From NCBI RefSeq assembly GCF_026151335.1, contig NZ_JAMQPP010000004.1: a stretch of 64,000 bases of DNA; one strand, given 5' to 3'. Position 1 is the stretch's first letter. Each line of letters begins with the position of its first letter. Shown piece after piece: positions 16,449-25,847 of the stretch. The notes below the pieces were generated by a model. The model was given only the letters and a program-made list of their open reading frames with translations, was not told where the DNA came from and searched no databases. Source of the stretch: Leptospira_A soteropolitanensis. Its GTDB lineage: Bacteria > Spirochaetota > Leptospiria > Leptospirales > Leptospiraceae. The position numbers were made by a program, and so were the translations under genes.

Positions 16449-19400
16449 TTATTGCCTAAGGGAATGGTGGATTTGCACCAATCTTGCAATTTCAGCTCCA
16501 ATCAAATTTGGCATGGAATAGAAGTTGTCTGCCGTAATTTGAAGGGAGTCGTGGAACACATGTTCCGCAATGTAGCGAGATCCAAGTCCCACCCCTAAAA
16601 ATACATAATTTTTCTCCTGGTTTTTCATTACAGCTTCTTTCAATTTTCTGGTGTCAAAAGATGCCAGTTCGTCCTCGATATAGGTTTTGGCCCTTTGGCC
16701 TCGGAAGTCAGAAAGGATCACAATGATCTTGGTTTGGGCGTCCGGAGAGAAAAACCGCTCCGAATTCGAAAGAACTTGGTATTCCGGGATGCTGTCCCCA
16801 TGCCAATTTTTACAAAGAGCACTAAAAACCTCTTCTTCCTTTTCTGCGGTGTAATCTTCTTCTGCTGACTTTAGGTTAAAAATGTCCACAGTGTCTTTGG
16901 AGTTTTTGATATCACAAAACGTATGAACACTTGTTTTGATATCGTGTTCATTTAGGATATGTAAACTCACAAGGAGAGCCGAAAGCATTGCAATTGAATA
17001 TTCGAAGTTAAAGATCCGGCGGCATTTTGAAACAAGGAAGGTTACTTCTACACCTTTTAGTTTTTCATCATTTTTTTCGATTGTGGTTTTATCGAAAATT
17101 TTTGTATCTCCTCTACCACTTTTGTACGAAATGTATTTTCTTGCATCCACCCGTGAGCCTTCGTTTTTGTACATCCGGTGGATGTCAATTTCAGGATCAA
17201 ATAGCTGTTCTAAATTAAGTTCTACTTCTTCCAGTTCTTTTCCAAACACGGATTTAAATTCTTCAAGACCCACCATAATGGAATAATCCCAAAGGAGACG
17301 TCGTTTCTTTAAAAATTGTTTATAGAGTTCATCGGTCCTGTACCCCCAAGCACCACCTCCTCCTTGTGGTTCTCCTTGGCCTTGGTTTCCTTGGGTGTCT
17401 TGTCCATACCAAGCATCAGGACCTTCTTTGGTGCTGCCTCCGGTTTCAGGAGTATTGATCTCGATTCCACGTTTGGTTTCGGCACCCGAGTTCAGTTTTT
17501 TTGCAACACCTGTTAGGGGGTCTCTTTTATGGAGTTCTGGGTCCCACCAATTTTTGCGATTTAATCCTGATTCAACGGTAAACGTTTTTTTTTTCTCTTC
17601 GATTTCCTCGAAGAGTGTTGAGACAACTTCTACACCAGAAAGAAATCCTTCGAGGAGTCTTTCGAGTTCCTTTCTTTCTTTTGGATCAGCAATTTGGTTC
17701 GTATAATAAATCTTTCCACCACGAATGGCAATGTCTTTTACATCTGTTTGGTTGTGGCGATAGATATGATTTTTCCATTTCAAAAGATTCGAGATTCCAA
17801 ATCGGTAAGGCATTAGATTTGCTGAACCAATCGTGCGTTTTTCTGCCAACTCTTTGGCTTTGAGATGGAAACGCGCGAGGGAACGAGGAAGAACCCCTTC
17901 CGGTAGATAAAATTCCAAAATCTCTTCTAAAACTTTTATATCTTCTAGTTCAGGAAAAAGGATGGGTGTAAAACGATTCCGAAAGGCACGAGAAATCGTT
18001 GTTACCGATTTAGAGGCACGGAAAGATTTCATTCCAAACACAATGGATTTTTCTGTGAGTTGGATGGGAAGATACTCACCTGACTCTGGCGGCAAAGTTA
18101 AGGAACGAGCATCGTCCGTTAACATATTCATCTTCTCTACAAGTTCAGCACCAGCAGATTCCAGTCCTGAGATGAGAATGATATGACCTTTTCGAATGGA
18201 TCTTGTTAGGGGCCCGTCCACCCAAGTAACACTTTCAATATTTCCTTCTTCTGTCGGTTTTAAAGCACCCACTACATCGGAGGTATGCATCCCTTTGGAT
18301 AACATCACTGATTCCAGTTCGATTCCCGTAAGTTCTGTAAATAATGGTAAAAATTCTTGTGGGTCTTGGTCTTCCCTGTATTCAATTAAGATATTTTCCT
18401 TGGCTTGGATGGCAGTGAATACTTGGTCGAGGAATTGTAACACAGGCTCCGGTGTAGGATAAGTAGAAAGAAGCGAGATTGTTTTTTTCTCATCCCAAGT
18501 TTTGATTTCCTTATCGTTCCAAAAAATGGTAGAACCTTGTACATATCCTTTGGTAGGAACCAGTTTCACGGACCCACCAAACTCGGATTCAATGAGTTCT
18601 CTTTGTTTTGCTTTGTCTTCTTTTTTACGGAAAGGTTCTTCGAATAAATAGAGGGCTTCTCTTGCCGCTACCGTTTTGTCTTTGGCACCAAATAGAACCA
18701 AACGGTTACAATACTTTTGTAAGGTCCTTAAATTAAAATGATACTTTTCTAAATCACCCTTTCCAATCTCACCTGACTTAATTCTAGCTTCTGATTCCAA
18801 ACTAATACGAATGATTTGTTTTAAGACATCTTCCCCGAGCATAGGGTAAAGTTTTTTTAAAATAAAAAACATTTCGTCAGGGGAATAAGGATCTACATAT
18901 ACAACTGCAAAATGTTTGGTGATATCAAAAGGAAGGGGTTTTCTTCCTTCAAATCCTTCACTTGGGTTTTGGGTTCCGATAAACCAGAATCCAGTTTTTC
19001 CGCCCACTCTTTCCCCACTCCCTTCCAAAAGATCTAAGTAATTGGATTCATAAACAGAAGAAAATCGTTTGATGATGTTTGGTGCACAGAGATTCATCTC
19101 ATCGGCCACAAAACTCAGTCCTTCTGACAAAGCGTTGGTAAGAGGCCCATTCGACCAGGTAAATCCTTTCCCATCCAAAAGGATGCGGTAAGAACCAATT
19201 AGGTCTTCTGGCAATGTGTCCTCATTAAAACTAAACCTTAGTGTGGGTTGTTTGCGAAGTGAATTGATATAATAGATAAGCGCGTTTTTTCCAACACCCG
19301 CATCTCCCACGAGAAGGACAGGAATCCCTTCGAGCATGGGGTATAGAATTTTTTGTAAGGTTTGTTTGACCGAGTCAGTTTCGACAAGGCTAGAAGGGAA

Positions 19401-19487
19401 AACGGGAAACTTACTCGTGTGCGGGAGGACCGGCACTTTCACATCAGCGATGGTAACAAATTCCATATCCTTCAGATTTCTATCCAT
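16449..19487 (-). CDS. Tandem AAA+ / VWA-like protein (midasin-like architecture)
   Basis: A 1012-residue cytosolic protein. The first AAA module (about 30-290) is of the dynein/midasin (AAA_5) type with Walker A GDAGVGKN (61-68), Walker B FVADE (126-130) and sensor GTQNP (171-175). A second AAA-like module (about 350-530) keeps HTSDVVGALK, DGPLTRSIRKGHIIL and RAFRNRF, but has ENILIEYRED in place of the P-loop and LISGLE in place of Walker B, so it should not hydrolyse ATP. A Gly/Gln-rich linker (680-715) leads to a C-terminal VWA-like domain (about 725-1012) whose MIDAS site reads FLVSKCRR instead of DxSxS. It heads the operon with smpB, der and plsY. Either of two starts (19487 or 19466) is possible. 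Function unknown; a remodelling role is inference. Confidence 0.85.
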   Translation of the reverse strand: MDRNLKDMEFVTIADVKVPVLPHTSKFPVFPSSLVETDSVKQTLQKILYPMLEGIPVLLVGDAGVGKNALIYYINSLRKQPTLRFSFNEDTLPEDLIGSYRILLDGKGFTWSNGPLTNALSEGLSFVADEMNLCAPNIIKRFSSVYESNYLDLLEGSGERVGGKTGFWFIGTQNPSEGFEGRKPLPFDITKHFAVVYVDPYSPDEMFFILKKLYPMLGEDVLKQIIRISLESEARIKSGEIGKGDLEKYHFNLRTLQKYCNRLVLFGAKDKTVAAREALYLFEEPFRKKEDKAKQRELIESEFGGSVKLVPTKGYVQGSTIFWNDKEIKTWDEKKTISLLSTYPTPEPVLQFLDQVFTAIQAKENILIEYREDQDPQEFLPLFTELTGIELESVMLSKGMHTSDVVGALKPTEEGNIESVTWVDGPLTRSIRKGHIILISGLESAGAELVEKMNMLTDDARSLTLPPESGEYLPIQLTEKSIVFGMKSFRASKSVTTISRAFRNRFTPILFPELEDIKVLEEILEFYLPEGVLPRSLARFHLKAKELAEKRTIGSANLMPYRFGISNLLKWKNHIYRHNQTDVKDIAIRGGKIYYTNQIADPKERKELERLLEGFLSGVEVVSTLFEEIEEKKKTFTVESGLNRKNWWDPELHKRDPLTGVAKKLNSGAETKRGIEINTPETGGSTKEGPDAWYGQDTQGNQGQGEPQGGGGAWGYRTDELYKQFLKKRRLLWDYSIMVGLEEFKSVFGKELEEVELNLEQLFDPEIDIHRMYKNEGSRVDARKYISYKSGRGDTKIFDKTTIEKNDEKLKGVEVTFLVSKCRRIFNFEYSIAMLSALLVSLHILNEHDIKTSVHTFCDIKNSKDTVDIFNLKSAEEDYTAEKEEEVFSALCKNWHGDSIPEYQVLSNSERFFSPDAQTKIIVILSDFRGQRAKTYIEDELASFDTRKLKEAVMKNQEKNYVFLGVGLGSRYIAEHVFHDSLQITADNFYSMPNLIGAEIARLVQIHHSLRQ

Positions 19488-19547
19488 TTCCTAGGTGTAA
19501 ACCAAATTCTATTGACCGGTACCTCCGCCAAAAACCATGATGATTTC

Positions 19548-20645
19548 ATGGATTTCGCAAATAGAATGTATGGGATTGATTCCTCCCCCATCCGCAAGGC
19601 CTTTGAGCTCGCACGGACTATCCAAAACCCGATCAATCTGAGTATCGGGCAACCACATTTCCCTTGCCCACCTAACATCATTGAGGCTTTAACGAAAGCG
19701 GCCCGTGATGGGAAAACCTCTTATACCTTAACTGGTGGGATTCCTGAATTAAAATCAGCAATGGCTGAAAAATACAGAACCCAAAATCAAATTTCTTATG
19801 CACATGAAGACCGAATCCTTGTCACTTCAGGAATTTCCTCTGCTCTATTTTTACTCTTCAATGCACTGGTGAACGAAGGAGACGAATGTTTGGTGGTCTC
19901 TCCTTACTTTTTAATGTATCCGGCAATGTTAAAGTTCTATGGTGGCAAAGTAGTTCCCTTAGAAGAAAGTTTCAAACCAGAATATTTAGAATCGTTAAAA
20001 TCTAGAAAATTCAAACTCATCATTTTTTCCAATCCTTCTAATCCTACAGGAAAAGTTCTTTCCAAAGAACAACTAAAGGCCCTTGCAAACTTAGCGGAAA
20101 ACACGGGAGCCTATCTTATCAGTGATGAAATTTACGAACTTTTTGATTATGATAAACAGTTTTTTTCGATTGGTTCGGAATATGAAAAAACCATCACTCT
20201 CACTGGATTTTCTAAAACCTACAATATGACTGGTCTTAGGCTTGCCACCATCCTTGCCGAAGACAAGGTGATTAAGGCTCTCACCACCTTACAACAGTAT
20301 ACGGTTGTTTGTGCCCCTTCCATCACCCAATGGGCCGGAATCGAAGCACTCAAAACAGATATGAGTGCTTATATCCAAGACTATAAAGAAAAACGTGACT
20401 TTGTTTATGAATCGTTAAAAGACTACTACCCCATCCAAAAATCTGGTGGAGCCTTTTATACCTTTTTCCAAGTTCCTGTCACCGACGAAGAATTCATCCA
20501 GAGAGCCGTTAAAAAAGATCTGATCTTAGTTCCTGGATTTATCTTTTGTGATCAAAAGAATTTTGTGCGACTTTCCTTTGCCACCGAATGGGATACTTTG
20601 AAACGAGGGATGATAGCATTACAGGAACTTTCTAAGGAAAGTTAA
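19548..20645 (+). CDS. PLP-dependent class I/II aminotransferase
   Basis: Fold-type I pyridoxal-phosphate aminotransferase of about 365 residues, cytosolic, resembling aspartate/alanine or aromatic aminotransferases. Visible features are NLSIGQPHFPCP at the N terminus, FSNPSNPTGKVLS (pyridine-ring contact), SDEIYELFDY (Asp binding the PLP nitrogen), TGFSKTYNMTGLRL with the Schiff-base Lys, and the C-terminal FVRLSFA with the carboxylate-binding Arg. The substrate cannot be assigned. I chose the ATG at 19548; the frame is open further upstream into the divergent AAA gene, but family homology starts near here. No clear ribosome-binding site is visible. Confidence 0.88.
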   Translation: MDFANRMYGIDSSPIRKAFELARTIQNPINLSIGQPHFPCPPNIIEALTKAARDGKTSYTLTGGIPELKSAMAEKYRTQNQISYAHEDRILVTSGISSALFLLFNALVNEGDECLVVSPYFLMYPAMLKFYGGKVVPLEESFKPEYLESLKSRKFKLIIFSNPSNPTGKVLSKEQLKALANLAENTGAYLISDEIYELFDYDKQFFSIGSEYEKTITLTGFSKTYNMTGLRLATILAEDKVIKALTTLQQYTVVCAPSITQWAGIEALKTDMSAYIQDYKEKRDFVYESLKDYYPIQKSGGAFYTFFQVPVTDEEFIQRAVKKDLILVPGFIFCDQKNFVRLSFATEWDTLKRGMIALQELSKES

Positions 20646-20686
20646 ATTCTTTTTAGTCAGATTAGATAAGGAAAACTTAGGATTTT

Positions 20687-21535
20687 ATGGACGAATCGAT
20701 TTGGTTATTTCTTTGGACCCTCTCGACTTATGGAATCCTATTTTTTTTTGGAGCAAGCCTTGCTAGTTTTTATACAACTCTTGGGGAAAGAATCCTTCTC
20801 TACTGCTATGGCCAAAAGAGAAAGGAGTTTAAAGGAATCCTTCGCTGGAAGGTAATCTTTTCTAAACCGAGCCACTGCCCGTCTTGCGGGCATTTGGTGA
20901 AAAAAAACCACCTGATACCCATTATTGGTTGGTTTTTGACAAATGGGAAATGTGACTCTTGTGTAACTGATCTACCCAAACTCTACCCACTCACGGAATT
21001 TCTATTTGGTCTCGCTGCTATCTTTGTATTTTTTGTTTCTGAAGATATAGCGGGGACCATATTTCTTCTTTTTTTATTTGGACATCTACTCATCTCTATG
21101 ATGACAGATGTGGCAAAATTTTCCCTCGATTATGAAAACCTTCCCTTTCTCATCGGATTTGGGTTCCTATCCAACTACTTTTTGTTTGGTGAAGCTGGCA
21201 ACATTGAATCACTTTGGGTCTTTTTAGGATTTTTAGTTTTTTATCTTTTGATTTATCTTTTGTTCCGTGGTGGCACGGGTCTTGGGGATGTTCTCTTTTC
21301 ACCGATTTTTGCTGCTATTGCCGGAAATCCCTTTTGGATTTTGTATTTTAATTCTGCTTACTTACTTGCCGTCGGATTTAGTTTTCTTTTACGAAAAAAA
21401 GGGGAACCCTTAAAAGGAAAAAAAATTCCGATGGGTCTTTATTTTTCTCTCGGATTATTTTTTACTTATTTTGCAAGACTACTTGTCCATTACTACAACT
21501 TGGAGGGATTTCCAATCTATGGAACCATTGAATGA
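20687..21535 (+). CDS. Type IV prepilin peptidase (A24 family)
   Basis: Inner-membrane aspartyl protease that cuts and methylates type IV prepilins or pseudopilins. The 282-residue protein has an N-terminal helix, a cytosolic zinc-type domain with CPSCG and CDSC, then about six further helices. The catalytic Asp residues are in MMTDVAKFSLDYENLPF and in GGTGLGDVLFSP, matching the family GxGD signature. The N-terminal domain is of full length, so methyltransferase activity is plausible. No pilin genes are near. It follows the aminotransferase by 41 bases and overlaps the start of pdxH by 17 bases. Confidence 0.9.
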   Translation: MDESIWLFLWTLSTYGILFFFGASLASFYTTLGERILLYCYGQKRKEFKGILRWKVIFSKPSHCPSCGHLVKKNHLIPIIGWFLTNGKCDSCVTDLPKLYPLTEFLFGLAAIFVFFVSEDIAGTIFLLFLFGHLLISMMTDVAKFSLDYENLPFLIGFGFLSNYFLFGEAGNIESLWVFLGFLVFYLLIYLLFRGGTGLGDVLFSPIFAAIAGNPFWILYFNSAYLLAVGFSFLLRKKGEPLKGKKIPMGLYFSLGLFFTYFARLLVHYYNLEGFPIYGTIE

Positions 21536-22166
21536 ATTACCGCATATGAGAAAACTCTACACTCGCTCTGTTCTTTCGGAAGAAACTGCCGGTTCTGATC
21601 CTCTGAAGTTATTTAGTCTTTGGTTTTCTGAAGCAAAAGAAGAAGGAGAACCAGAACCAAACGCGATGAGCCTTGCAACAGTAGACAAAACGGGCCAACC
21701 ATCAGTACGCATCGTTTTACTCAAAGGTCTGATTCGTGACGAGTTTCAGTTTTTTACCAATTATGATTCGGACAAAGGGAGAGATATTGCAGAAAATCAC
21801 CTTGTAGCTCTGGGTTTCTTTTGGCCCAAACTCGAAAGGCAAATTCGTATCGAAGGAAGGGCAAAACGCATATCCAAAGAAGAATCGGAAAGTTATTTTG
21901 CAATCAGGCCAAGAGAATCCCAAATTGGAGCCTTAACATCAAACCAAAGTTCGGTGGTTCCCTCTAGAGAATTTTTAGAAGAGAAATTTGCCTCTCTCAC
22001 CAAAGAGTGGGAAGGAAAAGAAATTCCAAAACCAGAAAATTGGGGTGGGTATTCTGTTTTCCCTACCAAAATCGAATTTTGGCAAGGAAGGGTGGGAAGG
22101 TTACATGATCGGATTTCTTTTGAAAGATTCGAATCGGGTTGGAAACGAAGCCGTTTATCTCCGTAA
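21519..22166 (+). CDS. pdxH: Pyridoxamine 5'-phosphate oxidase
   Basis: FMN enzyme that oxidises pyridoxine or pyridoxamine phosphate to pyridoxal phosphate; cytosolic. The 215-residue protein matches the family over its length: MRKLYTRSVLSEETAGSDPL, NAMSLATVDKTGQPSVRIVLLKG, GFFWPKLERQIRIEG, SYFAIRPRESQIGA, and the C-terminal EFWQGRVGRLHDRI with the substrate-binding Arg and His. Start is the ATG at 21519, preceded by GGAGGG within the prepilin peptidase gene. It lies downstream of a PLP-dependent aminotransferase, though the link may be accidental. Confidence 0.95.
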   Translation: MEPLNELPHMRKLYTRSVLSEETAGSDPLKLFSLWFSEAKEEGEPEPNAMSLATVDKTGQPSVRIVLLKGLIRDEFQFFTNYDSDKGRDIAENHLVALGFFWPKLERQIRIEGRAKRISKEESESYFAIRPRESQIGALTSNQSSVVPSREFLEEKFASLTKEWEGKEIPKPENWGGYSVFPTKIEFWQGRVGRLHDRISFERFESGWKRSRLSP

Positions 22167-22214
22167 GTCCCTTAGATTGAAAAGAAATATTCTATCAATT
22201 TCGCAAACCACAGA

Positions 22215-22244
22215 TCCGCTAAAAAAGTTTTTCTTTTTAGCGGA
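22215..22244. terminator. Inverted repeat between convergent pdxH and ribBA, likely bidirectional terminator
   Basis: Perfect 11-base arms TCCGCTAAAAA (22215-22225) and TTTTTAGCGGA (22234-22244) with an eight-base loop, placed between the 3' ends of two convergent genes. There is no extra T run outside the stem; the A/T tracts within it would serve. Confidence 0.6.
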
Positions 22245-22279
22245 CATACGGTTCGTTTGATTCTATCGATCGATCGCGA

Positions 22280-23488
22280 TCAACCGTGTAGGTTGAGTAA
22301 ATGACCTAACTTTGTTTTTTTCGTCTGTAAGTAACGAGTATTTTCTTCCACGGGATCAATCTCAATGGGAACTCGTTCTGTTACATGTAAATTGTAACCT
22401 TCGAGACCCACAATCTTACGAGGGTTATTCGTGATGAGCTTCATTTGTTTCACCCCAATATCCCGTAAAATCTGAGCCCCGATTCCGTATTCTCTTAGGT
22501 CAGGAGCAAATCCCAATTTTTCATTGGCTTCGACTGTATCGAGTCCACCCTCTTGCAAAGAATAAGCTTTCAGTTTGTTGATGATTCCAATCCCGCGCCC
22601 TTCTTGGCGCATATAAAGAAGAACCCCTGTTCCTTCTTTTTCAATCATACGCAGAGCATTGTGGAGTTGGGGACCACAATCACAACGCTGCGAAGAAAAA
22701 ATATCTCCTGTCAAACATTCACTATGAACTCGAACAAGCACTGGTTTTTCAGGATCGATCTCACCTTTCACAAGAGCCATATGAATTTTATCATCAATTT
22801 GGGTGGAATAAGCTTTGATTTTAAAATCACCAAACTCAGTTGGTAAATTTGCTTCCACTTCCAAATGAATTAATTTCTCTTTATGCCTTCTGTAACGAAT
22901 TAAGTCTTCAATGGTGTAAATATTAAGTCCGTGGGTTTTTGCAAATTTTTCCAAATCTGGAATTCTTGCCATCGATCCATCGTCATTCATGATTTCACAA
23001 ATGACACCACTCGGGTAAAGACCCGCTAACTTTGCCAAGTCGACTGCGGCTTCCGTATGGCCAGCCCTTCGTAAAACTCCACCCGTAACAGCTTGCAACG
23101 GAAACATATGGCCGGGACGCATCAAATCTTCCGATTTGGTCTTTGGATCGAGGAGCGCTTCCACCGTTTTAGCTCTGTCTGGTGCCGAAATTCCCGTAGT
23201 CGTTCCGTGTTTAGCATCCACAGAAACGGTAAAGGCTGTTCCGTGTTTATCTCCCAAGGAAAGATCATCCACCATCTTTCCGAGACCAAGTGTTTGTAAC
23301 CTTTCCCTTTCCATCGGGACACAAATGAGTCCGCGACCGTGAGTTGCCATAAAGTTAATTTTGTCTTTGTCTGCAAATTGGGAAGCACAGACCAAATCTC
23401 CTTCGTTTTCTCTGTCTTCAGAGTCGACAAGAATGATCATTTTGCCTTGGCGGATTTCTTCGATTGCTTCTTCGATCGGACGTATCAT
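22280..23488 (-). CDS. ribBA: Bifunctional DHBP synthase / GTP cyclohydrolase II
   Basis: Supplies both precursors of riboflavin: 3,4-dihydroxy-2-butanone 4-phosphate from ribulose 5-phosphate (N-terminal half) and the pyrimidine from GTP (C-terminal half). In 402 residues I see VDSEDRENEGDLVCAS and RPGHMFPLQA in the RibB domain. The RibA domain (from about 205) has VRVHSECLTGDIFSSQ followed by the zinc ligands RCDCG, then RQEGRGIGI. Both halves look complete. It stands apart from ribE-ribD, with a STAS gene between. No FMN riboswitch-like leader is visible upstream. Confidence 0.95.
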   Translation of the reverse strand: MIRPIEEAIEEIRQGKMIILVDSEDRENEGDLVCASQFADKDKINFMATHGRGLICVPMERERLQTLGLGKMVDDLSLGDKHGTAFTVSVDAKHGTTTGISAPDRAKTVEALLDPKTKSEDLMRPGHMFPLQAVTGGVLRRAGHTEAAVDLAKLAGLYPSGVICEIMNDDGSMARIPDLEKFAKTHGLNIYTIEDLIRYRRHKEKLIHLEVEANLPTEFGDFKIKAYSTQIDDKIHMALVKGEIDPEKPVLVRVHSECLTGDIFSSQRCDCGPQLHNALRMIEKEGTGVLLYMRQEGRGIGIINKLKAYSLQEGGLDTVEANEKLGFAPDLREYGIGAQILRDIGVKQMKLITNNPRKIVGLEGYNLHVTERVPIEIDPVEENTRYLQTKKTKLGHLLNLHG

Positions 23489-23606
23489 TGGGGAAGGCCT
23501 CTATATACTAAAACTCTGAAAGCCGTTCCGAATTAAAGAAGATTCCCAAAGAAAGTCATTGATTTTTCCCCTTTCTTTTGTCTAAATATTCCGGATCGGA
23601 GGTCAT

Positions 23607-23987
23607 GTGGAACTGAAACTAAACGCAACGGGAAAGATCAAAACCATTGAAATTGCAGGAAAATTCGATATCGAATCCACAGAGGAATTTGAGTCAATCT
23701 TTGCAAAACTCATTGAACCAAACCCAAGTATCGTTTCCATCGAAATGAGCCGCCTCGACTATATTGATTCTTCTGGAATTGGGTCTCTTATCAAAAGCCT
23801 CAATTCACTCAAAAACAAAAAAGGCAAACTCATCCTTGTTGGTATGAAGCCAATGATTTTAAACGTATTCAAATTAGCAAAATTAGATATGTTTTTTGAA
23901 ATTATGAATGAAATGGATTTTCGTACCAAATATATTTCCGATGACGATACCGATTCCGAAATTGACGATCTTCTAAAACGGAACTAA
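23607..23987 (+). CDS. STAS-domain anti-sigma factor antagonist
   Basis: A 126-residue SpoIIAA/RsbV-like protein. Such proteins bind anti-sigma kinases and are switched by phosphorylation and PP2C phosphatases. The core is IAGKFDIESTEEFESIF, then IEMSRLDYIDSSGIGSLIKSL with the phosphorylatable Ser in DSSG, then GKLILVGMKPMILNVFKLAKLDMFFEI. An acidic tail (DDDTDSEIDD) extends beyond the domain. Start is GTG with CGGAGG six bases upstream. Its 3' end overlaps ribE by four bases on the opposite strand. The partner kinase is not in the window; the phosphatase at 4444-6183 is a possible but unlinked partner. Confidence 0.9.
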   Translation: MELKLNATGKIKTIEIAGKFDIESTEEFESIFAKLIEPNPSIVSIEMSRLDYIDSSGIGSLIKSLNSLKNKKGKLILVGMKPMILNVFKLAKLDMFFEIMNEMDFRTKYISDDDTDSEIDDLLKRN

Positions 23988-24592
23988 GACCCAGACCTCT
24001 GTTCCAAATAGTTTTCAATGTACTTGGCAAGTACATCCACTTCGACATTTAGCCTCTGGTCTTTTTTCCAAGTATTTGCATTGGTTTTTTCCATTGTCTC
24101 TGGAATCAGGATGAGTTGGATATTTCCATCTTTAACATCAACCACAGTTAAGCTGATCCCATCCAATGTCACCGACCCTTTTTTTACAAAATAACGTTGT
24201 AACTCTTTTGGAATCTCCACCCAAAACTCTTCCACTTCCGTCTCGATTTTTTTTCGACTGATTACTTTTGCCATTCCGTCCACATGGCCCTGAACCATAT
24301 GTCCCCCGAAACGTTGTCCAAGTGCCATCGCTCGTTCTAAATTTACAGTAGAACCTTCCCCTAACCTAGACAAGTTGGTAAGTTCAAGTGATTTAAACGA
24401 AGCATAAAATTTGAATAAATTGCCTAGGTCGCTAAATTCAGTGACCGTCATACAAGCACCATTGATGGCAATCGAATCTCCTATTTTTAAATCCGGATTT
24501 TCCCATTCTGTTTCAATTGTGAATTGGATTCCCGAATCAATTGGTTCGATCGTGATGACTTTTCCGAGGGTTTCGACAAGACCAGTAAACAT
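23984..24592 (-). CDS. ribE: Riboflavin synthase alpha chain
   Basis: Dismutates two 6,7-dimethyl-8-ribityllumazines to riboflavin. The 202-residue protein shows the two tandem lumazine-binding repeats: MFTGLVETLGKV, GDSIAINGACMTVTEF and NLERAMALGQRFGGHMVQGHVDG in the first, then SVTLDGISLTVVDV and IPETMEKTNANTWKKDQRLNVEVDVLAKYIENY in the second, each with the expected motif spacing. It starts three bases after the ribD stop, forming a ribD-ribE operon. The 3' end overlaps the STAS gene by four bases. Confidence 0.95.
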   Translation of the reverse strand: MFTGLVETLGKVITIEPIDSGIQFTIETEWENPDLKIGDSIAINGACMTVTEFSDLGNLFKFYASFKSLELTNLSRLGEGSTVNLERAMALGQRFGGHMVQGHVDGMAKVISRKKIETEVEEFWVEIPKELQRYFVKKGSVTLDGISLTVVDVKDGNIQLILIPETMEKTNANTWKKDQRLNVEVDVLAKYIENYLEQRSGS

Positions 24593-24595
24593 ACG

Positions 24596-25837
24596 CTAAA
24601 TACTCCTCCCGAGTTTCCTGATAAAAATACGGTTTGTTCCGACTAGATATTCAGAAACCAATGGTTCATTATGATATAAAAAAGGAATTCCATTCGGAAT
24701 GGATTTATTCTCATTTCGAATTTCTAAAATTCGATCCGCTTCAGTAAGTTCATTTTGAAGGAACCTAGGAAAAAAACTTCCTGCTTCACATAACAAAGTA
24801 TTAATGCCAAGGTCTCCGAGAATTTCTAAAAACTTATCACCTTCATCTGAATAAATAAATACAGCTTCATAAGGGGAAAGGATTTTGATTTGATCCTCTA
24901 GTTCATTTGAGATAGGTTTTGAATCATCATCAATTAGAATAAAAAAAATACATTTTTTGATTCCAAACTTTTCAGTTAATTCCCTTTGTTTTGCAAAAAA
25001 AGCATCAGTTGGGAGATGGTTTAGATCCAAAAAAAAGATACGAAATGGTTGGTAAACCTCTTCTTCTAGGCGATGCAATTTTTCAGATTCTTTTGTGTAA
25101 AGTAATACAGAAGAGATGAGTCCAGCACCCGCTTCAAAAAAAGGTTCTAATTCCGTAACTCTTTTTGCAGGTTTTTGTGACTGAACCATCTCATCCGTAA
25201 TTCGAAAATGGAGAGAAGGCGAATCGATAAAGACCGTTCCAGGTCCAACAGCAATCGCATCCATTTTAGCTCGAAAGATTTGCAAATATAGATCCATCTC
25301 TTCTGAGCTCACCCGTTCCTTCTCTTTTTCTTTCGAAGCATAATTTCCTTCGATCGATGTGGCTGCTTTGATCCAGACCCAAGGGCGCCCCGTTTGGATT
25401 CTATGCAAGAAACCTTGTAAAAAAGGAAGGGAAACCTTTGCAAGCATGGGATCTAAGGCTACAGAAATTCCAGACTCAGAGTATTTTTCCCAATCCCCAG
25501 AAGTCACTAAGGGGTTAGGATCCTTCCATCCTAGTTTGATTTCTTTTGGTTTTTTTTCGATCACCAAATCACGGCAAGGTGGTGTTTTTCCAAAATGTGT
25601 ACAAGGTTCTAAACTGACAGAAAGAATTTGGTTTTCATTGACACTCGTATAACGAGAATAAAGTTCCCTCTCCGCATGATTGCCACCAAATTTTTGGGTA
25701 TGGGCACTGGCAAGAATAGAGCCAGTTTCATCCGTTAATACAGCCGAAACGGGAGGGTTGGCACCGGTTTTTCCCATTGCCAAAAACCCAAGTAGCGAAT
25801 GCAGAGAATAAGTTTCCTTTCTTTTCTCTGCATTCAT
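24596..25837 (-). CDS. ribD: Riboflavin deaminase/reductase RibD
   Basis: Bifunctional enzyme for steps two and three of riboflavin synthesis. The 413-residue protein has an N-terminal deaminase domain with zinc ligands in GGNHAERELYSR and EPCTHFGKTPPCRDLV, and a C-terminal reductase domain starting near RPWVWIKAATSIEGNYA, with DAIAVGPGTVFIDSPSLHFR. The reductase part is divergent and lower in conservation. I start at the ATG at 25837, ten bases after the secF stop; the frame stays open into secF up to 25903, but those codons are out of family. It lies immediately downstream of secD-secF and may be co-transcribed with them. Confidence 0.9.
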   Translation of the reverse strand: MNAEKRKETYSLHSLLGFLAMGKTGANPPVSAVLTDETGSILASAHTQKFGGNHAERELYSRYTSVNENQILSVSLEPCTHFGKTPPCRDLVIEKKPKEIKLGWKDPNPLVTSGDWEKYSESGISVALDPMLAKVSLPFLQGFLHRIQTGRPWVWIKAATSIEGNYASKEKEKERVSSEEMDLYLQIFRAKMDAIAVGPGTVFIDSPSLHFRITDEMVQSQKPAKRVTELEPFFEAGAGLISSVLLYTKESEKLHRLEEEVYQPFRIFFLDLNHLPTDAFFAKQRELTEKFGIKKCIFFILIDDDSKPISNELEDQIKILSPYEAVFIYSDEGDKFLEILGDLGINTLLCEAGSFFPRFLQNELTEADRILEIRNENKSIPNGIPFLYHNEPLVSEYLVGTNRIFIRKLGRSI

Positions 25838-25847
25838 AATACTTTTG

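Noticed and set aside
22280..25837. FMN riboswitch upstream of ribBA or ribD
   Set aside because: The leaders are too short and lack the conserved RFN stem blocks.
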